Shown here: piece after piece, positions 26,657 to 34,737 of the stretch
Layout of the letters: each line of letters begins with the position of its first letter
Position numbering within the stretch: position 1 is the stretch's first letter
Source of the DNA: Flavobacteriaceae bacterium
GTDB lineage: Bacteria > Bacteroidota > Bacteroidia > Flavobacteriales > Flavobacteriaceae
Direction: 5' to 3'
Assembly: GCA_013214065.1 (NCBI GenBank)
Contig: JABSPK010000009.1
Coordinates: forward strand, 62,001-126,000
Length of the DNA stretch: 64,000 nucleotides
Notes under the pieces: generated by a model
Seen by the model: only the letters and a program-made list of their open reading frames with translations
Database searches by the model: none
What the model was told of the DNA's origin: nothing
Position numbers and translations under genes: made by a program

Positions 26657-28036
26657 TTGAAAAAGACCGTTGTCATAAATGTGGTGGGTTTGAGCCCCCG
26701 ACTGATCGGGGAACATACCCCCTTTATCAAAAGTTTCATGGACTCTGGAGCCCTGGCAACCGTCACTCCCGTTGTACCGGCTGTGACCTGTACGGCCCAG
26801 TCGACCTATTTGACCGGAACCCGGCCTGCTACACACGGAATCGTCGGAAACGGTTGGTATTTCAAAGACGAATGCGAGGTTAAATTCTGGCGGCAATCCA
26901 ACAAACTGGTCAAGGCCCCGAAACTTTGGGAGCAATTGAAATCGGAAGATCCCGAATTCACTTGTGCCAACCATTTCTGGTGGTATAATATGTATTCAAC
27001 GGTCGATTTCAGTGTGACCCCCCGGCCGAATTACTTGGCCGATGGTCGAAAGATCCCTGATGTCTATAGCCATCCTTCTGACCTTCGAACCCGCCTCCAA
27101 AACGAATTGGGGACTTTTCCGCTATTCAATTTTTGGGGTCCGAAGACATCCATCGCCTCAAGCCGATGGATTGCCGATGCCGCGATGCTGACCGATACTT
27201 GGCACGATCCAACCCTGACCCTTATTTATTTGCCCCATCTCGATTATAACATCCAACGCCATGGCGTTGATTTCAAGATAATCGCCAAAGATTTGAACGG
27301 AATCGATGAGGTGGTCGAAGGCCTGGTCACCTATTACCGTAAAAAGGAAACCCAAGTCGTATTGCTATCGGAATACGGTATAACCGATGTAGATCGCCCC
27401 GTTCACCTGAATCGCGTTTTTCGGGAGCAGGGCTGGTTGGCGACCCGGGTTGAGCGTGGACTCGAATTATTGGACTGCGGAGCCAGTCAAGCCTTTGCCG
27501 TAGCCGATCATCAATTGGCCCATGTCTATCTCAACGACAGATCGATTATGGACGAGGTTGTCGCCGTTTTACAGGCAACCCCGGGAGTCGAACAGGTATG
27601 GACGGCTTCCGAACTCGCCGAGCAGGGGCTCGCGCATTCCAGAAGTGGCGATATTGTGGTGGTCGCGGACAACCACTCTTGGTTTACCTATTATTTTTGG
27701 ACGGATGATGCGAAGGCACCCGATTATGCCAGAATGGTCGACATCCACAAAAAACCCGGATACGATCCCGTTGAAATGTTCGTCGACCCGAAAGACCCGT
27801 TCGTAATGCCCAAGATCCTTTGGAAACTCCTTAAAAAGAAAATGGGATTTCGGACCGTGATGGACGTTATTCCCTTGCAGGCCGAGTTGGTTAAGGGATC
27901 CCACGGACGTATCCCCGATAGCGTAGCGGATTATCCGGTATTCATGACCGATGTCAAAGATATATTGGAATCCGAACGTATCGAGGCCACCGAAGTTTTT
28001 AGTAATTTGTTACGGATTTTGAACCGACCGACATGA
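26657..28036 (+). CDS. eboF: EboF, alkaline-phosphatase-superfamily (nucleotide pyrophosphatase-like) enzyme
   Basis: 459 residues using TTG as start, directly after the eboE stop; the first ATG lies 27 codons in and would cut off the first core strand KKTVVINVVGLS. The nucleophile region TCTAQSTYLTGTRPATHGIVGN, HDPTLTLIYLPHLDYNIQRHG, SEYGI and the C-terminal GSHGRIPD match type I phosphodiesterase/nucleotide pyrophosphatases. The metal set looks complete. It probably removes a phosphate-type group in the ebo pathway. Its end overlaps the next gene by 4 nt. Confidence 0.86.
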   Translation: MKKTVVINVVGLSPRLIGEHTPFIKSFMDSGALATVTPVVPAVTCTAQSTYLTGTRPATHGIVGNGWYFKDECEVKFWRQSNKLVKAPKLWEQLKSEDPEFTCANHFWWYNMYSTVDFSVTPRPNYLADGRKIPDVYSHPSDLRTRLQNELGTFPLFNFWGPKTSIASSRWIADAAMLTDTWHDPTLTLIYLPHLDYNIQRHGVDFKIIAKDLNGIDEVVEGLVTYYRKKETQVVLLSEYGITDVDRPVHLNRVFREQGWLATRVERGLELLDCGASQAFAVADHQLAHVYLNDRSIMDEVVAVLQATPGVEQVWTASELAEQGLAHSRSGDIVVVADNHSWFTYYFWTDDAKAPDYARMVDIHKKPGYDPVEMFVDPKDPFVMPKILWKLLKKKMGFRTVMDVIPLQAELVKGSHGRIPDSVADYPVFMTDVKDILESERIEATEVFSNLLRILNRPT

Positions 28037-28392
28037 ACAACTTCTTTAAAATCTTAGGATTCGTTTTCACAGCGCTATTTATTTATGCGGCTGCCGTACA
28101 ATACAATGATCCCGATGCCTACCGATGGTACGTCATTTACGGAATGGCGGCCTTGGCTTCCCTGCTCTTTGCACTCAACCGAATGAAACTGTTATGGGCC
28201 CTGTTCTTATTTGGGTTTTACCTTGGCATGGGCATTTACAATTGGCCCGAAAAATTCGAGGGTTTTACCATTGGTGAAGGCGATATCGTCAATATTGAAC
28301 GAGGTCGTGAGGCCTTTGGGGTGTTGATCGCTGCACTGCTTATGGGTATTTATGCCGTTCGCATTTGGAAGGGCCGTACCTCACAGGTCTAG
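28033..28392 (+). CDS. Tmem220-family small membrane protein
   Basis: 119 residues with three to four hydrophobic helices. The start LGFVFTALFIYAAAVQYNDPDAYRWYVIYG is the typical opening of the transmembrane family 220. Its ATG overlaps the eboF stop by 4 nt (ATGA), so it is translated with the ebo genes. The family has no known function. Co-translation makes it a candidate extra part of the ebo export process. The last 12 bp overlap the end of dnaX on the other strand. Confidence 0.83.
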   Translation: MNNFFKILGFVFTALFIYAAAVQYNDPDAYRWYVIYGMAALASLLFALNRMKLLWALFLFGFYLGMGIYNWPEKFEGFTIGEGDIVNIERGREAFGVLIAALLMGIYAVRIWKGRTSQV

Positions 28393-30180
28393 ATCGAATT
28401 CTTTACGTAGCAGTTCGATGGCCGGGTTTTTGGCCTTGAGTTTTTCGTATTTTTCTTCAGGGGTAAACGCGAATTTTTGCGCAACGGTCTCATTCACCGT
28501 GACCGTTAAGGTTATGGCATAGTTCTGCAGTTTTTCCCTCAGATAGGCTAATAGACCGCCCTGACCCCGCTCAACTTCCTTTTTCATGGTGCTGTTGGGC
28601 AATTCGATCCAAATCGTATGGGCATCCTTGAGCTTTGGCGTATCCGTCTGTAGGTTGGAAGCCATGATCTTTTGCCCTTTTCCGTCGATTAGTGCCACAT
28701 AGTCGTTCCAATGCTGTTGCATGCTGGCCAAATCAAAAGGCATTTCAGGAAATTGGGCCGCATCGGCTTGTTCTTTAACGGTATTCTTATGTTCTTTTCT
28801 TGTCTTCAGACTGGATATGGACAAGCCGGATACCCTTTTGTTCGAAGGGTTCAATTCGATTTTTGGAAGTTCCACAACGGTTTGGCCCAGGTCGACTTCC
28901 GATGATGGTGTTTCTTGGGTAGCCTGCGGTATTTCGGCATCGGGCCCCTTCTCCAAAGTCGGAACGGAAGCTTCTTGCGGTGCTGTTTCCGCCGGCTGGG
29001 GCGGTTGTGGGCTGGCAGGTTCCGGAATGGAAGGAATTTGGGGCGAGACTGGGGCGGCTTGTTCTCGAGGGGCCGCCTTGAACACCCTTGCAGGGATTAT
29101 GGCGTTAGCTTTTTTTTTTTCGGCCTCGAATGAAATTGAGGCCATTTGCATTAAGCAGAGTTCCACCAACAAGCGTTGGTTTTTACTGGCCTTATACTTC
29201 AAGTCCGCTTCATTGGCCAATTCCAAGGCTTGGAGCAAAAAGGCCTTTGACGTCCTTTTTGATTGCTCAAGGTACTTCTGCCGCGCATCGGAACCGACTT
29301 CCAGCAACGCCTGGGTTTTTTCGTGTTGACAAACCATCAAATCGCGAAAATGCGAAGCCAAGCCAATAACGAAATGATGGCCATCAAAACCATTGGCCAG
29401 AATGGTATTGAACTGCAATAATAAATCAGGGATGGCCTGATTTAAGATAAAATCCGTCGCTTGAAAATAAGTATCGTAATCGAGAACGTTCAAATTTTCG
29501 GTTACGGCCTTTCGGGTAAGTTCCTTACCTGAAAAACTGACGACCCGGTCGAAGATCGATAGGGCGTCCCTCATGGCACCATCGGCTTTTTGGGCAATGA
29601 TGTGCAGGGCACCTTCTTCGGCATTGACCCCTTGTTCGGTGGCGATATATTTCAGATAACCGACGGCATCGGCTATGGTGATTCGTTTGAAATCGAAAAT
29701 CTGGCAACGCGATAAGATCGTGGGTATGATCTTATGCTTTTCCGTGGTGGCCAAGATGAAAATCGCATGCTTTGGTGGTTCTTCCAAAGTCTTTAGAAAC
29801 GCATTGAAGGCCGACTGCGATAGCATATGGACCTCATCGATGATGTACACCTTGTATGATCCTACCTGGGGCGGAATGCGGACTTGGTCGATCAGGCTGC
29901 GAATATCGTCAACGGAATTGTTCGAGGCCGCATCGAGTTCGAAAATATTGAAGGCGAAATCCTCATCGGCGGACTCCGAACCGGTCTGGTTGATTTTTTT
30001 GGCCAGAATGCGGGCGCAAGTCGTTTTTCCCACACCCCTTGGACCACAGAACAACAATGCCTGGGCCAGATGATCGTTCGAGATCGCACTGGTCAAGGTA
30101 TCCGTAATGGCCTTTTGGCCCACGACATCCTTGAAGGTTTGTGGCCTGTATTTGCGTGCCGATACGATGAATGGTTCCAA
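28381..30180 (-). CDS. dnaX: DNA polymerase III tau (and possibly gamma) subunit
   Basis: 599 residues using TTG as start (no other start codon lies in frame). The clamp-loader AAA+ domain has Walker A CGPRGVGKTTC and Walker B YIIDEVHMLS, with sensor 1 ILATTEKHKI. The collar domain III ends near residue 350. A Pro-, Gln- and Glu-rich linker (about 370-450) leads to the C-terminal tau region. The four zinc-binding cysteines usual between Walker A and LDAASNNSVDDIR are missing. At residues 354-357 an 11-A run (GAA AAA AAA AAA) lies just after domain III, and both alternative frames stop within four codons, so a gamma-like product of 358-360 residues could be made by slippage. Confidence 0.95.
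   Translation of the reverse strand: MEPFIVSARKYRPQTFKDVVGQKAITDTLTSAISNDHLAQALLFCGPRGVGKTTCARILAKKINQTGSESADEDFAFNIFELDAASNNSVDDIRSLIDQVRIPPQVGSYKVYIIDEVHMLSQSAFNAFLKTLEEPPKHAIFILATTEKHKIIPTILSRCQIFDFKRITIADAVGYLKYIATEQGVNAEEGALHIIAQKADGAMRDALSIFDRVVSFSGKELTRKAVTENLNVLDYDTYFQATDFILNQAIPDLLLQFNTILANGFDGHHFVIGLASHFRDLMVCQHEKTQALLEVGSDARQKYLEQSKRTSKAFLLQALELANEADLKYKASKNQRLLVELCLMQMASISFEAEKKKANAIIPARVFKAAPREQAAPVSPQIPSIPEPASPQPPQPAETAPQEASVPTLEKGPDAEIPQATQETPSSEVDLGQTVVELPKIELNPSNKRVSGLSISSLKTRKEHKNTVKEQADAAQFPEMPFDLASMQQHWNDYVALIDGKGQKIMASNLQTDTPKLKDAHTIWIELPNSTMKKEVERGQGGLLAYLREKLQNYAITLTVTVNETVAQKFAFTPEEKYEKLKAKNPAIELLRKEFDLDL
29110..29120 (-). promoter_or_regulatory. A11 slippery run in dnaX
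   Basis: Eleven consecutive A residues on the coding (minus) strand. One added A reads AAA AGC TAA; one lost A reads AAG CTA ACG CCA TAA. Thermus dnaX uses an A9 run for transcriptional slippage, and E. coli dnaX uses an A-rich -1 frameshift; use of this run is inference. Confidence 0.6.
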
Positions 30181-30202
30181 CGGTATGCGATTTCGTGAAC
30201 TA

Positions 30203-30210
30203 CAAATATA
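30203..30210 (-). promoter_or_regulatory. -7 promoter element for dnaX
   Basis: TATATTTG on the minus strand, 22 nt before the TTG start. The nearest TTTG upstream is only 14 nt away, so the -33 element is unclear. Confidence 0.5.
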
Positions 30211-30276
30211 AAAATAGGATGGCCCAAAGTGATTTTGACCTGGGCCGTACTGTTATTTTTTATTAACAAAACAACC

Positions 30277-30284
30277 TACATTTG
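30277..30284 (+). promoter_or_regulatory. -7 promoter element for rnpB
   Basis: TACATTTG matches TANNTTTG. It ends 5 nt before the first base of the P1 helix of RNase P RNA (30290), which is where transcription should start. Confidence 0.7.
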
Positions 30285-30289
30285 CACTT

Positions 30290-30600
30290 GCAGGCCACCT
30301 TATCGCTCTTTTCGTGAAAAGAGAGGAAAGTCCGGACACCACAGTGCGGTATAGCGGGTAACACCCGTCGCCCGATCTGATCGGGAAGGACCAGTGCAAC
30401 AGAAAGCAAGTACAGTTCGGCTGTAGTGAAATCAGGTAAACTCTATACGGTGCAACGCCATGTAAACCGATGCTTGAGGGCGGCACGCCCGAATCGGAGG
30501 GTAGGCGGTTCGAACTTTTGGGTAACCAAAAGTCCAGATAAATGATAAGGATCCGAAGACCTCGGTCATTCGGAACAGAATCCGGCTTATGGCCTGCTTT
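30290..30600 (+). ncRNA. rnpB: RNase P RNA, class A
   Basis: The catalytic RNA of RNase P, which trims the 5' leader of tRNA precursors. The ends pair as helix P1: GCAGGCCA (30290-30297) with TGGCCTGC (30590-30597). The universal core GAGGAAAGTCCGGAC starts at 30323. The 3' core has CAGATAAATGATAAGG (about 30535) and ACAGAATCCGGCTTA (about 30575). The length of about 308 nt is normal for Bacteroidota. T-rich sequence follows P1 at once and also holds the stop codon of rsmD on the other strand, so the two units end back to back. Confidence 0.97.
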
Positions 30601-31133
30601 TATTTTTTGAAAAAACTAAAGACGCTTCCCCCATACTTTCGCGCTTCATCAAAATAGGGATGGGTACTCAGGTCGGTTTGTTCCGCATGCTCGATGACCA
30701 CCAAAACCTCGGGGTCGTTGGCTCGTTGAAGCGTAAGATCGACCAGCTCCTCGAATTCCGGCAAGGATAATATGTAGGGTGGATCCGCAAAAATGAATTG
30801 CTGGTGTAGGTTGTTCTTTTTCAAATATCCAAAAACATTGGCTTTGATGACTTTAATCGGAAATCCTAAGGTTTTCGAAGTCTTGCTGATAAACTGCACA
30901 CAGTGCATGTTTTGATCGATAGCGGTAATGTCATCGGCACCCCGGGAAGCAAATTCATAGCTGATATTCCCACTGCCCGAGAACAGGTCCAATACCGATA
31001 AGGAAGCGATATGAAGTCGGTTTTGAAGGATGTTGAACAACCCTTCCTTGGCCATGTCGGTGGTCGGTCGAATGGGAAGTTTTTTCGGCGCTTGGATACG
31101 CCTTCCGCGATGGGTTCCTGAAATGATGCGCAT
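30600..31133 (-). CDS. rsmD: 16S rRNA (guanine966-N2)-methyltransferase
   Basis: 177 residues. The N-terminus MRIISGTHRGRRI, the SAM-binding LDLFSGSGNISYEFASRGA (about 44-62) and the catalytic FADPPYILSLPE are all RsmD features. It methylates G966 of 16S rRNA. It is the last of three minus-strand genes and lies 4 nt after the DUF3822 gene. Its TAA falls in the T-run that ends rnpB on the opposite strand. Confidence 0.95.
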   Translation of the reverse strand: MRIISGTHRGRRIQAPKKLPIRPTTDMAKEGLFNILQNRLHIASLSVLDLFSGSGNISYEFASRGADDITAIDQNMHCVQFISKTSKTLGFPIKVIKANVFGYLKKNNLHQQFIFADPPYILSLPEFEELVDLTLQRANDPEVLVVIEHAEQTDLSTHPYFDEARKYGGSVFSFFKK

Positions 31134-31137
31134 TTCG

Positions 31138-31965
31138 TCAGCCTAAAAGGGTCAAATCAAAGGATTGTTCCGGGTCGATGCCCAAATCGGTCAGACCTTC
31201 ATGGGGCATGAAAACCGCGACCTCTTTGATGTATTCATGGCAAATCGAAAAGTGCTCGTCGCCATCTTCAACCGCTCCGAAAAGGCGTAGCTTAATACTT
31301 TCGGGATCCAATTGCAGTTGTTCGTAAGTGAACAAGACATAATAAAGCAGGTCTTCTTTGGTGCCGAATTCGAATTGATTGTAGAGCAATACCTTTTTTT
31401 GTTCAATGACGGCTAGGCTCATACTTCTGTTCGCAATATGGACATAGCAGACCGCTTTGTTGCTCGGTTTCTGTTTGAGCAGCAACTGGATCAGATTGGT
31501 GCTTTGGTGTGAAAAATCAAAAGGACCGAAGAGGTCGAACAGGTAGTTGTTGATGTTCGTAAAAGGAACATACACACAGTTCATTTCGCAATTGGGGAGT
31601 TCATCAAAAACGATTTCATCACTCGCCAATAGTTTGGTGTTGAATTTCAGGTAATTGGGTAGTTCCTCTTTTTGGAACAGGGCCCGGGGTACCAGACAAT
31701 AGAAATCATTGCAGTGGATTACGGAAACCGAGGCGTACTGCCCATGGGCCACCTTATGGGTCTCGAATTGGGCCTTGAGCTCCTTCAAGACCAAATAGGG
31801 GGTCGAAGCCGATTTGAAGGGGATGGTTTCCGATTGTTCGACCGAATTGCCGATCGTATCTATGATACAAAAAGAAAGTCCATTCAAGCTCACTTGAATG
31901 GACAGTTTCTTATACGGATGCGAAGCTGTCGCCCCTATCTCGGTATTAGTTGTCTTTTCTGTCAT
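31138..31965 (-). CDS. DUF3822 family protein
   Basis: 275 residues from the ATG whose first base is 31965 (the frame is open 11 codons further upstream, inside the previous gene). No export signal. The body (FCIIDTIGNSVEQSETIPF, SVIHCNDFYCLVPRALF, YVHIANRSMSLAVIEQKKVLLYNQFEF) looks like an actin/FtsA-type ATPase fold as expected for DUF3822, a Bacteroidota-specific family often next to rsmD. The function is unknown. It overlaps the upstream gene by 20 nt and is 4 nt from rsmD. Confidence 0.85.
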   Translation of the reverse strand: MTEKTTNTEIGATASHPYKKLSIQVSLNGLSFCIIDTIGNSVEQSETIPFKSASTPYLVLKELKAQFETHKVAHGQYASVSVIHCNDFYCLVPRALFQKEELPNYLKFNTKLLASDEIVFDELPNCEMNCVYVPFTNINNYLFDLFGPFDFSHQSTNLIQLLLKQKPSNKAVCYVHIANRSMSLAVIEQKKVLLYNQFEFGTKEDLLYYVLFTYEQLQLDPESIKLRLFGAVEDGDEHFSICHEYIKEVAVFMPHEGLTDLGIDPEQSFDLTLLG

Positions 31966-32593
31966 AAATTGGGGGCCAGTTCCCGTTGGTGCTGACATCG
32001 GTCATCGACCCGACCTTGATTTCGGTACCATTGACTTCCTCAACACTATTGCGTTCGTTCTCTTGGTCCAATAGATCTTTAGGCTGGTCGGAAAGTACGA
32101 CGTTCTTTTTCACCTTGGCCTCGAAAACAGGGGCATTATAACCACCTTTGTTGATAATATCTGCCTTCATTTCGAATTTTTCGTTGTTCAGGGCGAACGG
32201 TACGTCCATCATGGATTTGTAACTGTCATCGTTCTTGAAGAGCGAATCCTTTACTTTTACCATACCCAAGGTATCGATGATCACCGTGTCGACCTGCAAG
32301 TCGATTTGGTATACTTTGTTGTATCTCATGAATGAAGAATCGCGCTGCTGGGTGATGGTATAATTGCCCGTATCGACGAATTTGATCAAACTCTCGAAAT
32401 TGGCAGCGTATTTGCCATTTACCGATTTGTAAGCTTCTTGGGAATCCCGAATGTCCTTAAGCTTGGTAATAACCGCGGAAAATCGTTCTTGGCGTACTTT
32501 TTTGAATTCAATCGGTGCGTTGACGGATTGATAGATCAAATAGGCCAGTAGCCCGCAAACCAACCAGAGAACTATTTGTAAGATGGTCTTCAT
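31946..32593 (-). CDS. membrane-anchored protein of unknown function
   Basis: 215 residues. The N-terminal 23 residues are a transmembrane helix (ILQIVLWLVCGLLAYLIYQSV). After it comes a charged helix (VRQERFSAVITKLKDIRDSQ) and a soluble part with VNGKYAANFESLIKFVDTGNYT. This helix-plus-short-domain layout recalls type II secretion pseudopilins (SQEAYKSVNGKYA), but there is no prepilin peptidase site. The C-terminus is polar. It heads the operon with DUF3822 and rsmD. I do not recognise a function. Confidence 0.8.
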   Translation of the reverse strand: MKTILQIVLWLVCGLLAYLIYQSVNAPIEFKKVRQERFSAVITKLKDIRDSQEAYKSVNGKYAANFESLIKFVDTGNYTITQQRDSSFMRYNKVYQIDLQVDTVIIDTLGMVKVKDSLFKNDDSYKSMMDVPFALNNEKFEMKADIINKGGYNAPVFEAKVKKNVVLSDQPKDLLDQENERNSVEEVNGTEIKVGSMTDVSTNGNWPPIYDRKDN

Positions 32594-32627
32594 TTTATAG
32601 GAGTTAATTAGAAATTGTGGTTATTCA

Positions 32628-32656
32628 CAAATCTACAATTTTTTTTGAATCACAAA
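32628..32656 (-). promoter_or_regulatory. promoter of the minus-strand rsmD operon
   Basis: On the minus strand TTTG (32656-32653), 17 nt, TAGATTTG (32635-32628): both elements match. It lies back to back with the helicase promoter, only 4 nt apart. Confidence 0.75.
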
Positions 32657-32660
32657 AGTT

Positions 32661-32688
32661 TTTGACTTAAAAATGATGGCTATCTTTG
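32661..32688 (+). promoter_or_regulatory. promoter of the RecD-like helicase gene
   Basis: TTTG (32661-32664), 16 nt, TATCTTTG (32681-32688). Transcription would start near 32694, which favours ATG 32696 and a leaderless mRNA. Confidence 0.6.
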
Positions 32689-32695
32689 AATGCTT

Positions 32696-34135
32696 ATGAG
32701 CCATCCCGAAACCCCTGATTTTTATAGGATTTTACTCGAAAAGTTTCCTTTCGAACCCACTGAAATGCAGCGCTTCGCGCTGCAAAAATTAGCAGGTTTC
32801 GCAACGGCCAAAAAAAGCGATAAAATCTTTTTGCTCAAGGGGTATGCCGGTACCGGAAAGACCACCTTGATCGGTGCCGTGGTGAAACATTTATGGCATA
32901 TCAAGAAAAAAGCCGTGTTATTGGCCCCGACCGGCCGTGCGGCAAAAGTCATGACCGGGTATGCGTCGAGTACGGCCTTTACCATCCACAAAAAAATATA
33001 CTTCCCCAAGAAGCAATCCGGGGGCGGGGTGCAATTCGTTTTGGCCCCGAACAAGCATCGCCATACCTTGTTTATCGTAGACGAAGCCTCGATGATACCC
33101 GATGCCCCTGCCGATTCCAAACTTTTTGAAAATGGGTCCTTGCTCGACGATCTGATCTTCTATGTGAATTCAGGCTTTGGTTGCAAATTGGTATTGATCG
33201 GTGATACGGCCCAATTGCCCCCAGTGCGTTTGGAACTGAGCCCGGCACTTGACGAAAATAAATTGGCACTGAATTACAACAAGGAAGTCGAGACCATCGA
33301 ATTGAACCAAGTCATGCGTCAGACCGAAAATTCGGGGATCCTACAAAACGCTACCTTGATAAGGGAACAATTAAAGGCGGGCTTGTTCGATACCTTACAA
33401 TTCCGGCTAAACCCATTTAAGGACATCGTAAGACTGATCGACGGCCATGAGATCCAAGAAGCCATCGATGGGTCGTACTCCGATTTCGGCCGTGAAGAAA
33501 CGGTGATCGTCGTACGTTCGAACAAGAGGGCCAATCTCTACAACAAAAATATTCGTGAGCGCATCCTGTTTTTGGAGAACACCATCGCCACGGGTGACTA
33601 TATGATGGTGGTGAAGAACAACTATTTCTGGCTACGACCGAATTCGGAGGCCGGGTTCATCGCCAATGGTGATATCATCGAGGTGTTGGAGTTGTTCGGC
33701 ATCAAGGAACTGTATGGGTTTACCTTTGCCGAAGTCAAGGTGAAAATGGTCGATTACCCCGATCAAAAACCCTTTGAAACGGTTTTGCTGCTCGATACCA
33801 TCGATGCCGAATCCCCTTCGCTATCCTATGAGGAAGGCAATCGGTTGTATCAAGAGGTGGCCCAGGATTATGCCCATGAAAAATCGAACTACAAACGGTT
33901 TTTGGGGGTCAAGAACAACCGGTATTTCAATGCCCTGCAGGTGAAGTTTTCCTATGCGGTCACCTGCCATAAGTCACAAGGAGGGCAGTGGGAGCAGGTG
34001 TTCGTCGAACAACCTTATTTGCCGAACGGTATCGACCGTGATTATTTGCGATGGTTGTATACTGCCGTTACCCGGGCCCGTAAGAAACTGTACCTGATCG
34101 GTTTCAAGAATGATTTTTTTCTTGATGGCGAATAG
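32696..34135 (+). CDS. RecD-like superfamily 1 DNA helicase
   Basis: 479 residues from ATG 32696; ATG 32690 lies too close to the -7 box to be in the message. Walker A is LKGYAGTGKTTLIGAV, motif II is LFIVDEASMIPD, and GDTAQLPPV, NQVMRQTE and the C-terminal VTCHKSQGGQWEQVFV and LYTAVTRARKKLYLIG complete the RecD/TraA set. It unwinds DNA with ATP. There is no RecB or RecC and no N-terminal RecD2 extension, so it acts outside RecBCD. Its role in the cell is not known. Confidence 0.9.
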   Translation: MSHPETPDFYRILLEKFPFEPTEMQRFALQKLAGFATAKKSDKIFLLKGYAGTGKTTLIGAVVKHLWHIKKKAVLLAPTGRAAKVMTGYASSTAFTIHKKIYFPKKQSGGGVQFVLAPNKHRHTLFIVDEASMIPDAPADSKLFENGSLLDDLIFYVNSGFGCKLVLIGDTAQLPPVRLELSPALDENKLALNYNKEVETIELNQVMRQTENSGILQNATLIREQLKAGLFDTLQFRLNPFKDIVRLIDGHEIQEAIDGSYSDFGREETVIVVRSNKRANLYNKNIRERILFLENTIATGDYMMVVKNNYFWLRPNSEAGFIANGDIIEVLELFGIKELYGFTFAEVKVKMVDYPDQKPFETVLLLDTIDAESPSLSYEEGNRLYQEVAQDYAHEKSNYKRFLGVKNNRYFNALQVKFSYAVTCHKSQGGQWEQVFVEQPYLPNGIDRDYLRWLYTAVTRARKKLYLIGFKNDFFLDGE

Positions 34136-34159
34136 GCTAATTTCGTAGAAAGCATTGGC

Positions 34160-34726
34160 ATGACTCCAGAGACGGTACTCAGTATATTTTTAGGTGTGGG
34201 CTTGGCGGCCTCGGCCGGTTTCAGGGTTTTTTTGCCGCTTTTCGCCCTGAGTTTGGCGGCTTATTTCGACGTTTGGGAACTCAATGAAAGCTGGCAATGG
34301 ATCGGTAGTCTGGCGGCGGTGTTGACGCTAGGGATCGCTACATTGGTCGAAATCTTCGCCTATTTCATTCCATGGGTCGACAATGCACTCGATACCATCG
34401 CCTTGCCGTTGGCAGCCATCGCAGGAACCGCCGTTATGGTTTCGACCATTGCGGATTTAGATCCGGTCATCACCTGGTCGTTGGCCATTATTGCGGGCGG
34501 GGGCACGGCCTCGGCCATCAAAGGGGCCAATGCAGCCGGAAGGTTGACCTCGACGGCAACCACGGGCGGGGTGGCCAATCCGGTCGTAGCTACCGTGGAG
34601 ACTGGCACGGCGGTAGCCGTTACCACCGCATCCATATTCGCCCCGATTATTGCTGCCGTTTTGGTCATCGTTATTCTTATCGTTATTTTTAGGATCTATC
34701 GTAGATTGCGACCTAAACGAGATTAA
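34160..34726 (+). CDS. DUF4126 membrane protein
   Basis: 188 residues, four to five hydrophobic segments, Ala- and Gly-rich. Family marks are [20 protein letters not shown] at the N-terminus, [20 protein letters not shown] and [19 protein letters not shown]. The C-terminus is a hydrophobic helix followed by basic residues ([11 protein letters not shown]). The function is unknown. It lies 24 nt after the helicase and 11 nt before kdsB, so it may belong to the same long transcript. Confidence 0.86.
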   Translation: MTPETVLSIFLGVGLAASAGFRVFLPLFALSLAAYFDVWELNESWQWIGSLAAVLTLGIATLVEIFAYFIPWVDNALDTIALPLAAIAGTAVMVSTIADLDPVITWSLAIIAGGGTASAIKGANAAGRLTSTATTGGVANPVVATVETGTAVAVTTASIFAPIIAAVLVIVILIVIFRIYRRLRPKRD

Positions 34727-34737
34727 AATCGAATTCC

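Noticed and set aside
30221-30246. GGCCCA / TGGGCC inverted repeat between dnaX and rnpB
   Set aside because: Six-base arms 14 nt apart with no T-run; likely chance, and too far from either promoter core to assign a role.
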